DNA from: Streptomyces sp. NBC_00286
Lineage (GTDB): Bacteria > Actinomycetota > Actinomycetes > Streptomycetales > Streptomycetaceae
Direction: 5' to 3'
NCBI RefSeq assembly: GCF_036173125.1
Contig: NZ_CP108054.1
Location: forward strand, 1,550,001 to 1,614,000
Length of the DNA: 64,000 nucleotides
Below are positions 53,565 to 62,393 of this stretch, one piece after another (within the stretch, counting starts at the first letter, position 1; each line of letters opens with the position of its first letter). The position numbers were made by a program, and so were the translations under genes. The notes below the pieces were generated by a model. It saw only the letters and a list, made by a program, of their open reading frames with translations. It was not told where the DNA came from and did no database searches.

Positions 53565-54272
53565 GTGGCGGCGACCGGCGGGGAAACGTCCCTGACTCTT
53601 GACCGTGGGCTGACGGTGCTGTCATTGCTCGCGAGGAACGCCGACGGTCTCACGGCGGCAGAGCTCGCCGACCGGCTGAGCATCGCCCGGGCGGCCGTCT
53701 ACCGTCTTCTGCGCACGCTGGAGGCGCACAGCCTCGTCGCCCGTATCGGCACGCGCTACATCCTCGGGTTCGGCGTGGCCGAACTGGCCGGCCAACTCAA
53801 ACCACGGCTGCAGGCCACCGTCCTGCCGATTCTGCGACGGCTCAGCGAACAGACCAACAGCACGGCGCTGTTGAGCGTCGCGGACGGCGATCAGGCCCTG
53901 ATCCTGCTGACGGCGGAGCCGCCGAACTCCACGATGCACCTCGCCATGCGGGAAGGCGCCCGGCACGCCCTGACCATCGGCGCGGACGGCATCGCCATCC
54001 TCGCCGGCCGGCCGGAGAGCGACGAGGACACCGACGACGTCCGCGAGGCCCGTCGTCGCGGCTACGCCGTCAGCGTGGGCTCGATCCAGGAAGGTGCGAT
54101 CGGTATCGCGGCCCCCATCCGGGTCTCGGACTGGTCGACCGCGAGCCTCGGAGTGGTGCAGCTCGGCCTCAAGCTCGTCGACGACCAGGTTCCCCACCTG
54201 GTGACGGAGGCCGCCGGGACGGCCGCGACCCAGTTGGTCGGCGCGGCCGGCCCCGAAGCAGTCAGTCGATAG
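53565..54272 (+). CDS. IclR-family transcriptional regulator (first)
   Basis: 235 residues. N-terminal winged helix: LDRGLTVLSLLARNADGLTAAELADRL and RAAVYRLLRTLEAHSLVARIG; C-terminal effector domain with TNSTALLSVADGDQALILL and ADGIAILAGRP. IclR proteins control catabolic operons in response to an aromatic or short-chain acid. Start is GTG at 53565. It is divergent from the aldehyde dehydrogenase and convergent to the amine oxidase, so it probably regulates the amine-degradation genes around it. Confidence 0.92.
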   Translation: MAATGGETSLTLDRGLTVLSLLARNADGLTAAELADRLSIARAAVYRLLRTLEAHSLVARIGTRYILGFGVAELAGQLKPRLQATVLPILRRLSEQTNSTALLSVADGDQALILLTAEPPNSTMHLAMREGARHALTIGADGIAILAGRPESDEDTDDVREARRRGYAVSVGSIQEGAIGIAAPIRVSDWSTASLGVVQLGLKLVDDQVPHLVTEAAGTAATQLVGAAGPEAVSR

Positions 54273-54390
54273 CGCCCCACGCCAGGGCGTCACCCCGGCG
54301 GGACGGCCGGAAGCCCACGCCGGTACGTCGCCGCTGCGGGACAGCCGGAAACCCGCACGCGTCCGGTGTACGAGTACGGGCCCGGCAAGG

Positions 54391-56349
54391 TCACTCGCCG
54401 TGCCGGTCGCCCTGCTGCGGTGCGGAGTGACAGCTCTTCGTGCCATGCCCGGCCGGGGGCGGCACGTCCAGCGAGGGGTTGCGGTCGAAGAATCCGACCG
54501 GCTTCAGCGCGAACCCGACGTACTCGCACGGCATGATGGGCCAGTCCTCGGGCCGGGGCAGATGCGAGGTGCCGAAGGTGTGCCAGAGCACCACGTCCGT
54601 GTCGGCCAGATCGCGCCCCTGCTCGATCCACCGGCCGATCCCGTCCCCCGGGTGCTGGTTCGGGTAGTCGCCGGCCGCGTGCTGTTCGTCCGGGCTGTAC
54701 CGGGTCACCCACAGATGCGCCCGCGCGAACTCGGCGCGTCGTGCCAGATCGCTTTCGGGAGCGGCGAGCAGGGTCGGGCCGGCGAAGGGGACCAGCTTGT
54801 AGGCGACGGGTTCGTCGAAGCGGTTGCGCACACCGGGATTGGTGATCTTCCAAGTGCGAGCGGTCAGCGGGTCGCACATCCGGCGGCCGTCACGTTCGTT
54901 GGTGATTTCCGTGCGGCGGGCGACGATCGCGTTTCCGTACGGGTTGTCCGGCCCCATCGGCAGACCCACCGCGTCGACCTCCACGACCGTGTTGCGCGGC
55001 CCGTCGACTTCCATGTCCAGTCGCATATTGAACAGGTGCTGGTGGTTCGGTGCGTCCAACTGGGGCGCCACGAGCGTTCCGTAGGCGGGTTTCTCGCCGG
55101 GAGCCACGGCCCGCGTCTGGACGATTCCGGTCAGCTTGGCTTCGAACTGGATCGTCCCGTCGAGGTAGAAATACCAGAAGAAGCCGTACTCGTAGTTGCC
55201 GATCGTGTGGATCGACGACACGACCAGACGCCTGGAACGCCTGACCTCCGCCTTCTCGACGTAGCGGAAGTCCCAGTGCTTCCAGAGGATTCCGTAGTCC
55301 TCCTCGTGCAGACAGATGGCGTTGGTGATGGTGTGCGGGGTGCCCGACTCGTCGGAGAGTACGGCGTCGAGGTACCGGATCTCCCCGAGGCAGTCGCATC
55401 CGAGACTGAGCGAACCGACGGTCTTTCCCAGGCTGTACTCGCCCGCGTCGAAGACGTTCCGGAAGTAGAAGTCGTCGCTGGTGTCACCGTAGGGCACCAC
55501 CATCTCGCTGATGCCGGCCCGGTGCACGATCGAGCGCCGACGGCCCTCGTCCAGGTAGGAGACATCGCTGATGACGAGGCCCTCCACCACGTCGATGTGG
55601 GCGTGCAGCCGCCATCGCTGCCACTCGATGACATTGCCGGACACCGTGAAGGAGGGTCCTTCGGGCTGGGTGATCTCGATGGGGCGGAGGTCGTCGCGCA
55701 GCGGTCCCACGCTGCCCGGGTCGTAGTTCCCGCTCTCCGGCGGAAGCGGGAGCGGATCCCCCTCCGAGATGGCCACCACCGAACGGGCGTCGCAGTCGAC
55801 GACGAAGACGAGGTTCCCTACGGGCCTGGCGTAGCCGTTGTCCTCGGTGAAGTGCCGTACGTACGCGGTCGAGCGGATCACGCGTCGTCGCGCGTCCACA
55901 CCCTCGATCGGCAGGGTGCCGGTGGACCAGGGGTCGAACTGCACCTGCGAGAGATCGTCGACTCCGTGCCGTGCCAGGGCCTCCACCGCTGCCGGGTCGT
56001 TCTTGATGATCTCGTCGAGCGCCATCAACTCGTCGATCATGATGGGCGGTTGCATGCCCGGGAGGTGCTTGAAGGAGACCAGGCTGTCGTCGGTGAGATC
56101 GACCCGGGCCTCGAACATGGCACTGGCCTCGGGGTCGTAGACGACGAGGAAGGCCACGCGGGGGATCGGGCGCGAGGGATCGTACGCGCGCACCTGCTCC
56201 TTGTCCGGGAGGTCCAGCCGCACCAGGGGGAATTTCATCGCCCCCCGCTGAGGGTGACCGGCACGCACCACACCGACGGCCTTCTCTATTTCCTCGGCGG
56301 TCAGCGGATCGTACGGGTGTGCCGGGGTGGTGGTCGTGGTGGTGGTCAC
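54391..56349 (-). CDS. Copper-containing primary-amine oxidase (TPQ)
   Basis: 652 residues. The cofactor Tyr that becomes topaquinone lies in SSIHTIGNYEYGFFW (NYE/D motif). The copper ligands are the pair in HQHLFNMRLD and the His in SHLPRPEDWPIMPCEYVGF. The catalytic base Asp is in VFDAGEYSLG. The enzyme oxidises primary amines such as tyramine, phenylethylamine or histamine to aldehydes, with ammonia and hydrogen peroxide released. Start is GTG 56349 with AGGAGG upstream. Flanked by an APC permease and IclR and aldehyde dehydrogenase genes, it forms an amine-uptake and degradation set. Downstream, 54273-54390 holds no gene. Confidence 0.95.
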   Translation of the reverse strand: MTTTTTTTPAHPYDPLTAEEIEKAVGVVRAGHPQRGAMKFPLVRLDLPDKEQVRAYDPSRPIPRVAFLVVYDPEASAMFEARVDLTDDSLVSFKHLPGMQPPIMIDELMALDEIIKNDPAAVEALARHGVDDLSQVQFDPWSTGTLPIEGVDARRRVIRSTAYVRHFTEDNGYARPVGNLVFVVDCDARSVVAISEGDPLPLPPESGNYDPGSVGPLRDDLRPIEITQPEGPSFTVSGNVIEWQRWRLHAHIDVVEGLVISDVSYLDEGRRRSIVHRAGISEMVVPYGDTSDDFYFRNVFDAGEYSLGKTVGSLSLGCDCLGEIRYLDAVLSDESGTPHTITNAICLHEEDYGILWKHWDFRYVEKAEVRRSRRLVVSSIHTIGNYEYGFFWYFYLDGTIQFEAKLTGIVQTRAVAPGEKPAYGTLVAPQLDAPNHQHLFNMRLDMEVDGPRNTVVEVDAVGLPMGPDNPYGNAIVARRTEITNERDGRRMCDPLTARTWKITNPGVRNRFDEPVAYKLVPFAGPTLLAAPESDLARRAEFARAHLWVTRYSPDEQHAAGDYPNQHPGDGIGRWIEQGRDLADTDVVLWHTFGTSHLPRPEDWPIMPCEYVGFALKPVGFFDRNPSLDVPPPAGHGTKSCHSAPQQGDRHGE

Positions 56350-56410
56350 TGCCTTTCCTCCTGATGGCCTGGGCGGTGAAGGGGGAGGTGGGTGGTGGTC
56401 CGGGTTGGCG

Positions 56411-57880
56411 TCAAAGGGGGGTCACTTCGCTGGTGTCTTCCGCCGCCTGGTCCGGCACGGGTTCTTCCGTACGGGACGACCGGCCGAGCGCGAAGAAGGA
56501 CCAGACCGCGCCCAGTACCACCCACACGAGCAGAGCCCAGGGAACGGTGTTGAGAGGGCTGGCCGCCTGGTAGACCGCGCCGAACACGGCGCCGGCGGCC
56601 ACTGCTACACCGGTGCTTCCGGCGATGAGCAGTTTGGTGCGGCTGACATGGTTCCAGAGGCCCTTCACGCCGGCGGCACCGACGACGAGATACATGATCG
56701 CCATGCCTGTTCCGCCGAAGCCGGCCATCCAGCCGAACGCCGACGCCCATTGCGGCTGACCGGTCCCCTGGCCGAACATCCGGTCGCCCCCCACGCGCAC
56801 ACCGACGATGGCTACACACGAAACAGCGCCCATCAGTACGGCGCCCCATACAGGAGTACGGAACCGGTGGTGCAGAACCGCCAGCTTCGAGGGCAGCCGA
56901 CCACTGCGGGCCATCGAGAGCATGCCTCGAGTCGATGCGACGCCGACTCCGATCGCCACCGCGAGGATGTCGAGAATGATCAGGACCGCCAGGAAGTTTC
57001 CGAACGCGGCAGACCCGAACTCCCCACCGTACGAGAGCGTTTCCAGCGGGAAGACACTGTTCTTCCACGCCTCCGCGTCGAGGCCGAAACCCATGACCTG
57101 TGCGTAGGCCACCACCACGTAATAGACCCCGACGATGCCCAGCGACAGCATGACCGCCCGCGGCACATGGCGCTTGGGGTCCGAGGTCTCCTCAGCGAGA
57201 TTGGCCGCCGACTCGAACCCGATGAACATGTTGATGCCGTACAGAACGCCGAAGAGAAGATTCAGACTCCCCACGGCGAAGGGATTGAAGGGTTCGACGG
57301 ACCAGCTTTCGCCGTTCTGGCCGCCGCGGAAGATGATGACCAGCGAGAAAGCAAGGACGACGACCATGGCGCTCAGGGCGAGGATAAGTTGCGCCCGGAT
57401 CGAAACGTTGACGCCCACCACGAGAATCGTGAAGGCGACGGCGGCGTATCCCAGGGACAGCGGCCACCACGGCACGTCCACGGACAGGGCGCTCTTGAGC
57501 CATGCCTGTGTCAGTCCGCCGAGGACGAGGAACGTCGCGGCTCCCAGAACCATCATGGCTCCGTAGTAGAGCCATCCGGTGATCACACCGATGCGCGGTC
57601 CGGCGGTGTCACTCACATATTCGTAGAGAGAACCGCACAGATGGATGCGCTTCGCGTACTGGGCGATAATCCATCCCACGCCGCACATGCCGATGCCCGC
57701 GATGATGATCGCGACCGGCGTGGCGACACCGGCACCGCGTCCCGTGGCCGACAGACCGACGATTAGGGGCAGGAGGGCCGCGACCGAGAAGACCGGTCCC
57801 ATGAAGCCGAGCGATTGAGTGAGGACGCCGATCAGTGACAGGCGGCCTTGGGCCAGGGTGGTGCGATCAGGGCTTGTCAT
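56411..57880 (-). CDS. APC-superfamily amino acid/amine permease
   Basis: 489 residues with about twelve hydrophobic helices. The first conserved helix (LIGVLTQSLGFMGPVFSVAALLPLIVG) and LYEYVSDTAGPRIGVITGWLYYGAM match APC-family amino acid, polyamine or amine transporters. Together with the downstream amine oxidase, separated by 61 bp, it would import the oxidase's substrate. An acidic tail PVPDQAAEDTSEVTPL ends it. Start ATG 57880. Confidence 0.93.
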   Translation of the reverse strand: MTSPDRTTLAQGRLSLIGVLTQSLGFMGPVFSVAALLPLIVGLSATGRGAGVATPVAIIIAGIGMCGVGWIIAQYAKRIHLCGSLYEYVSDTAGPRIGVITGWLYYGAMMVLGAATFLVLGGLTQAWLKSALSVDVPWWPLSLGYAAVAFTILVVGVNVSIRAQLILALSAMVVVLAFSLVIIFRGGQNGESWSVEPFNPFAVGSLNLLFGVLYGINMFIGFESAANLAEETSDPKRHVPRAVMLSLGIVGVYYVVVAYAQVMGFGLDAEAWKNSVFPLETLSYGGEFGSAAFGNFLAVLIILDILAVAIGVGVASTRGMLSMARSGRLPSKLAVLHHRFRTPVWGAVLMGAVSCVAIVGVRVGGDRMFGQGTGQPQWASAFGWMAGFGGTGMAIMYLVVGAAGVKGLWNHVSRTKLLIAGSTGVAVAAGAVFGAVYQAASPLNTVPWALLVWVVLGAVWSFFALGRSSRTEEPVPDQAAEDTSEVTPL

Positions 57881-57997
57881 CCCGATCAGCCTCCAGTTTC
57901 ACCACTGTGCGATATTCGTACACGCTGTACGTTTGTTGAGAGCACATCGTGTTGTGGCTCGTGGCGGGTGTCAAGGCCCACCGGACACAAATGCGAC

Positions 57998-58027
57998 CGC
58001 CCCCGCCGAAGTGCTTCGGCGGGGGCG
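57998..58027 (-). terminator. Perfect GC hairpin after the second IclR gene
   Basis: CGCCCCCGCCGAAG (57998-58011) pairs perfectly with CTTCGGCGGGGGCG (58014-58027). It lies downstream of the leftward IclR gene, and no T-run follows in either direction. Confidence 0.7.
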
Positions 58028-58145
58028 GGGGTTGACCGGGAGAAATGCGGAATGGGCGGCTCTAAGCAGGTCGGGCAAAGTCTGCTGCGGTTCGGTGGCG
58101 CCCTGAAGGGGCGCGGGGCTGCATCAATGTGCGGCTCCGCCGCGA

Positions 58146-58185
58146 TGGGGGTCCCCCCGCTCGAGCGAAGCCGAGAGTGGGGGAG
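58146..58185. repeat. Common Streptomyces intergenic hairpin element
   Basis: A run of C followed by CGCTCGAGCGAAGCCGAGAGT and a run of G forms a stem with a CTCGAGCGAAGCCGAG inner loop. This sequence recurs between many Streptomyces genes. The rest of 57881-58271 shows no gene. Confidence 0.75.
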
Positions 58186-58271
58186 CGACCAGCCACGACG
58201 GCGCCGCAGACGACCGACGTCCCGTCACCGCCCCGCGGCGGAGCCGCAAATCGGCACAGCCAGCGGAGCGC

Positions 58272-59021
58272 TCAGCGCGGGCCCAGCAGGAACGCTCGGG
58301 CCGCTCGCGCGGCCGAGACCACTTCCGGTGTCGCCTCGTCGACGCGGTCCTGTCGGTGCGAGACGAACATGACGCAGGCGTCCAGTACGTCTCCGTCGCG
58401 GGCCAGCGGAGCGGCGACCGCGTGGGCTCCCGGTTCCACCGCGCCATGGCTGGTGACCCAGCCCCTGCGGCGGGCCTCACGGACGGCGTCCGAGTCGTCG
58501 TCAGCGGGCGCTCGTCCGGCGCGGATCGCACACGGTGCGGCCCCCCGGTCCAGCGGCTGGCGAGAGCCCTTGCGGTAGGCGAGGTGGTAGTCGGCGTCCT
58601 CGGGAACGGCCGTTGCCACGGCGACGACACAGTCCGGTTCCGGGAAGAACAGGATCGCCGTACCGCCGTACCGGTCCGCGAGCTGTTGCAGCAGTGGCTG
58701 GATGAACTCCGCGAGGGTGGGCCGCGAAGTGCCCGCGAGCGTGTGCAGTTCTCCCCCGGGTACGTACGCGCCGTCCGCGCTCTTCGCCAGGAATCCCTCC
58801 GCGGCCAGCGTGCCGGCGAGGCGGTGCACGACGGTTCGGTGCAGCCCCGTCCGGGCGGCGATCTCGGCGACCGTCAGGCCACGGGGCTGGTGAGCTACGG
58901 CCCGCAGGACGGCCAGGCCTCTGACGAGCGTCTGCGACGGCGGCTGACTGGGGCGCTTCGCCTTCTCCTCGCGCTCGCCACTGGCCCCGTTCCCCGTGTC
59001 GTTCGCGGCCTCTGCCGGCAC
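58272..59021 (-). CDS. IclR-family transcriptional regulator (second)
   Basis: 249 residues. Winged helix: TLVRGLAVLRAVAHQPRGLTVAEIAARTGLHRTVVHRLAGTL; C-terminal effector domain from ADRYGGTAILFFPEPDCVVAVATAV. The GTG at 59021 is preferred: GGTGG lies eight bases upstream; an earlier GTG at 59033 lacks a usable site. It is divergent from the thiamine-diphosphate enzyme, with a 35-bp palindrome between them that covers the enzyme's ribosome-binding region. It most likely represses the four-gene operon to the right until an effector acid binds. Confidence 0.9.
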   Translation of the reverse strand: MPAEAANDTGNGASGEREEKAKRPSQPPSQTLVRGLAVLRAVAHQPRGLTVAEIAARTGLHRTVVHRLAGTLAAEGFLAKSADGAYVPGGELHTLAGTSRPTLAEFIQPLLQQLADRYGGTAILFFPEPDCVVAVATAVPEDADYHLAYRKGSRQPLDRGAAPCAIRAGRAPADDDSDAVREARRRGWVTSHGAVEPGAHAVAAPLARDGDVLDACVMFVSHRQDRVDEATPEVVSAARAARAFLLGPR

Positions 59022-59130
59022 GCCGCCTACCACCTTCCGACCACCTTCCGGGTTCCGCCCACGCGTTCAGCGTATGGCACGGGTCTGTTGCCCCCGGGGG
59101 TTGACGCCGGAGTCGTCCCATGCCGATGCT

Positions 59131-59165
59131 GTGCACTATACGCACGGACGGTGCGCATAGTGCAC
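59131..59165. promoter_or_regulatory. 35-bp palindromic operator for the second IclR regulator
   Basis: GTGCACTATACGCAC (59131-59145) and GTGCGCATAGTGCAC (59151-59165) are 15-bp inverted repeats with one mismatch around GGACG. The right edge lies one base from the GGAGG of the thiamine-enzyme gene, so binding would also affect translation initiation or early elongation. Confidence 0.8.
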
Positions 59166-59177
59166 GGAGGAATGTCC

Positions 59178-60770
59178 ATGACCCACGCCACCACCGTCTG
59201 GCAGGCGAACCGGTCCGGCGGACTGACCGGGGCCGAGGGCCTGATCGAGACCTCGCTCGCCGCCGGAGTGGACGTCTGCTTCGCCAATCCGGGGACCACG
59301 GAGATGCCCCTGGTCGCCGCGTTGGACTCGGTTCCCGGCACCCGCGCGGTGCTCGGGCTCTTCGAGGGTGTCTGCACCGGAGCGGCCGACGGCTACGCCC
59401 GGATCGCCGGCCGGCCGGCGATGACGCTGCTGCATCTGGGCCCCGGTTTCGCCAACGGCATCGCGAACCTGCACAACGCACGACGGGCCCACTCCCCCGT
59501 CTTCAACGTCATTGGGGATCACGCCAGTTGGCATCTCGCCTTTGACGCTCCCCTGACCTCGGACATCGTCTCCCTCGCGACCCCGGTCTCCGGCTGGGTC
59601 GGCACCGCCGCCTCCGGGGCGGGCCTGGCGCAGCTCACCGCCCGCGCCGTCGCGGCCGCCACCGCCGCACCCGGCTGCGGGGCCACGCTCATCGCCCCGG
59701 CCGACTTCCAGCAGGAAGTGCTCAACGCCCCCGTGGACGTCGAGTTGCCCCGGCCCCGGAACAGGCCGGAAGTGGCGGCGGACGTCATCGACGCGATCGC
59801 CAAGCGGCTGCGTGCCGGCGAGCGGGCTGTCCTCCTGCTGGGCGGTGCGGCGCTCGACGAGCGCGGCCAAAGGGCGGCGGCCCGGATCGCCTCCGCCACC
59901 GGGGCCGTCCTGTACAGCGAGACCTTCCCGGCCGCCGCCGAGCGCGGCGGCGGCCTTCCCGACCTGGACCGGCTCCCGTACTTCCCGGAGAAGGCGATCG
60001 AGGCCCTCGCCGGGGCTCAACTGGTCGTGCTGGCCGGTGCGTTGGAGCCGGTGTCGTACTTCGGCTACGAAGGCGTTCCCAGCCTGCTGGCTCCGCCAGG
60101 CACCGCGGAGGTACTGAGCACTCCGGGAGAGGACGGCGCACTCGCGCTCGAAGTTCTCGCGGATGCGCTCGGTGCTCCCGAACCGGCCCCACAGCCGCCC
60201 CGCCCGTACGACGAAGGACTCCCGGACGGAGCGCTCACGCCGCAGGCGGTCGGCCGGATCGTGTCGGCGATGCTGCCCGAACACGCCATCGTCTCGGTCG
60301 AGGGCGGCACCTGCGGCTACCCCTTCTTCACCGCGTCGTCCCGCGCCGCCCGCCACACCGCACTGACCAACACCGGCGGAGCCATCGGCCAGGGCCTGCC
60401 CGCCGCTGCCGGCGCCGCGATCGCCGCACCCGGCCGCAAGGTCGTCGCCCTGCAGTCCGACGGAAGCGCTCAGTACACCATCCAGTCGCTGTGGACGATG
60501 GCCCGCGAGCAGCTGCCCGTCGTCACCCTCATCGCCTCCAACCGCGCCTACAACGTGCTGCGCACCGAGCTCGGCCGGCACGGACAGAGCAGTCCGGGCC
60601 CGAACGCGACGGCGCTCACCAGCCTGGACGGACCGGCCTTCGACTGGCCCGCGCTGGCCCGCGGTTACGGCGTGCCCGGCACCCGAGTGGAGACGGGCGA
60701 GGCACTTCGGCGCGAACTCGGCCGCGCGCTCGCCGCCGACGGCCCTCAGCTCATCGAGATGGCCCTGTGA
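59178..60770 (+). CDS. Thiamine-diphosphate-dependent enzyme (acetolactate synthase/benzoylformate decarboxylase-like)
   Basis: 530 residues with the three domains of pyruvate-oxidase-type enzymes. The activating Glu lies in CFANPGTTEMPLVAAL near residue 40; the thiamine-diphosphate motif is QSDGSAQYTIQSL followed by NRAYN, with SDG in place of GDG. Such enzymes decarboxylate 2-oxo acids or join them. The adjacent aldehyde dehydrogenase suggests a decarboxylase that makes an aldehyde, as benzoylformate decarboxylase does. ATG 59178 is chosen over the ATG six bases earlier because GGAGG then sits seven bases upstream. It heads an operon of four genes under an IclR-type operator. Confidence 0.9.
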   Translation: MTHATTVWQANRSGGLTGAEGLIETSLAAGVDVCFANPGTTEMPLVAALDSVPGTRAVLGLFEGVCTGAADGYARIAGRPAMTLLHLGPGFANGIANLHNARRAHSPVFNVIGDHASWHLAFDAPLTSDIVSLATPVSGWVGTAASGAGLAQLTARAVAAATAAPGCGATLIAPADFQQEVLNAPVDVELPRPRNRPEVAADVIDAIAKRLRAGERAVLLLGGAALDERGQRAAARIASATGAVLYSETFPAAAERGGGLPDLDRLPYFPEKAIEALAGAQLVVLAGALEPVSYFGYEGVPSLLAPPGTAEVLSTPGEDGALALEVLADALGAPEPAPQPPRPYDEGLPDGALTPQAVGRIVSAMLPEHAIVSVEGGTCGYPFFTASSRAARHTALTNTGGAIGQGLPAAAGAAIAAPGRKVVALQSDGSAQYTIQSLWTMAREQLPVVTLIASNRAYNVLRTELGRHGQSSPGPNATALTSLDGPAFDWPALARGYGVPGTRVETGEALRRELGRALAADGPQLIEMAL

Positions 60771-60781
60771 GAGGAGCCACC

Positions 60782-62302
60782 ATGCACAGCGCAGCAGCCC
60801 CGGTCACCGGCGCGGCGGAAGCGGTCAGTCGTTTCCTGGCCGAACCGCGGACCATGTTCATCGGCGGCCACTGGGTCGGGGCCCTGAGCGGCCGCTCGTT
60901 CGCGAGCATCGACCCCGCCACCGGTACCGTGCTCACCACCGTTCCCGACGGCGACGCCGCCGACATCGACCGGGCCGTCACCGCGGCGCGCCGCGCCTTC
61001 GACGAGCCCGGCTGGCGGCGGATGAGCCCCATGGACCGAGGCGCACTGCTCAACCGCATCGCCGACATCATCGAGGCGCACGCCGACGAACTGGCCCTGC
61101 TGGAGTCACACGACAACGGCAAGCCGGTCTCGGTGGCGCGGGCCGTGGACGTGGGCACCAGCGTGAAACTGTTCCGCTATTTCGCGGGCTGGCCGAGCAA
61201 GCTGGAAGGCAGCACGATCCCCGTCTCGCCGCGTGGCGGGCTGCGGGTGCTGAACTACACCACGCGGCAACCGGTGGGCGTGGCCGGTCTGATCGTGCCG
61301 TGGAACTTCCCCGTGTCGATGGCCTGTTGGAAGCTCGCGCCCGCACTGGCCACCGGCTGCACGGTCGTCCTCAAGCCGGCCGAGGAGACCCCGCTGTCCA
61401 CACTGCGGCTCGCCGAGCTGCTCCAGGAGGCGGGGGTGCCGGACGGTGTCGTCAACGTCGTCACCGGGCGCGGTGCCACGGCGGGCGCCGCTCTCGCCGC
61501 GCACGACGGAGTCGACAAGATCGCTTTCACCGGGTCCACCGAGACGGGCCGCGCCATCGTCCGGGCCGCCGCCGGCAACCTGAAGAAGGTCTCCCTCGAA
61601 CTCGGTGGCAAGTCCCCGAACATCGTGCTTCCCGACGCCGATCCGCAGGCCGTCGCCGAGGCCGCCGCCCATGCCGTCTTCTTCAACCAGGGCCAGGTCT
61701 GCACGGCCGGCTCCCGGCTGTACGTGCACCGCAAGATCTTCGACGAGGTGCTGGACGCCGTCGCGGAGCGCGCCCGCGGCATCGTCGTGGGCCCCGGCAG
61801 CGACCCGGCCACCGAAATGGGACCGCTGGTCTCCGCGAGACACCACGAACGGGTCACCGGATACATCGACGCCGGCCGGGAGCAGGGCGCCCGGCTGGCC
61901 GCGGGCGGCGGGCGGCCCGACCTCGACGCGGCCTACGACGGCGGCTACTTCGTCCAGCCGACGGTGTTCGTGGCGCCCGACGACGGCCTGCGCATCGTCC
62001 AGGAAGAGATCTTCGGTCCCGTACTGGCGGCGATGAGCTGGGACGACGTGGACGATCTGGTGGAGCGGGCCAATGACTCCCCCTTCGGACTGTCGGCCGG
62101 CATCTGGACCTCCGACCTGGGCCACGCCCACCGCATCGCGGACGAACTGCAGGCGGGCACGGTGTGGATCAACTGCTACAACCTCACGGATCCCGCGTCG
62201 CCCTTCGGCGGGTTCAAGCAGTCCGGCTGGGGCCGTGAGATGGGCCGGACCGTGCTCGACCACTACACCGAGGTCAAGAGCGTCTGGGTCAACCTCAGCT
62301 GA
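60782..62302 (+). CDS. Aldehyde dehydrogenase
   Basis: 506 residues of the ALDH superfamily. VPWNFPVSMACWKLAPAL carries the oxyanion Asn, LELGGKSPNIVLPDADPQ the Glu and FNQGQVCTAGSRLYVH the catalytic Cys; FTGSTETG is the NAD-binding turn. It should oxidise the aldehyde from the upstream thiamine enzyme. GAGGAG precedes the ATG, 11 bp after the previous stop. It ends WVNLS. Compared with the other aldehyde dehydrogenase at 51922 it is closer to betaine-aldehyde or retinal types. Confidence 0.93.
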   Translation: MHSAAAPVTGAAEAVSRFLAEPRTMFIGGHWVGALSGRSFASIDPATGTVLTTVPDGDAADIDRAVTAARRAFDEPGWRRMSPMDRGALLNRIADIIEAHADELALLESHDNGKPVSVARAVDVGTSVKLFRYFAGWPSKLEGSTIPVSPRGGLRVLNYTTRQPVGVAGLIVPWNFPVSMACWKLAPALATGCTVVLKPAEETPLSTLRLAELLQEAGVPDGVVNVVTGRGATAGAALAAHDGVDKIAFTGSTETGRAIVRAAAGNLKKVSLELGGKSPNIVLPDADPQAVAEAAAHAVFFNQGQVCTAGSRLYVHRKIFDEVLDAVAERARGIVVGPGSDPATEMGPLVSARHHERVTGYIDAGREQGARLAAGGGRPDLDAAYDGGYFVQPTVFVAPDDGLRIVQEEIFGPVLAAMSWDDVDDLVERANDSPFGLSAGIWTSDLGHAHRIADELQAGTVWINCYNLTDPASPFGGFKQSGWGREMGRTVLDHYTEVKSVWVNLS

Positions 62303-62310
62303 CATCCGAA

Positions 62311-62376
62311 GGCCCTTGTCGCCGAAGGCTCTTGTCGCTGAAACACCTTGTCGCTGAAGCCCCTATCGCCGATCAC
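62311..62376. repeat. Four-copy 17-18-bp imperfect repeat between ALDH and SDR
   Basis: CCTTGTCGCCGAAG, TCTTGTCGCTGAAA, CCTTGTCGCTGAAG and CCTATCGCCGATC follow one another at 17- to 18-bp spacing. The array fills the gap between the two genes and may place their translation apart. No stem is evident. Confidence 0.6.
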
Positions 62377-62393
62377 CTCTGTGGGAGACACGC

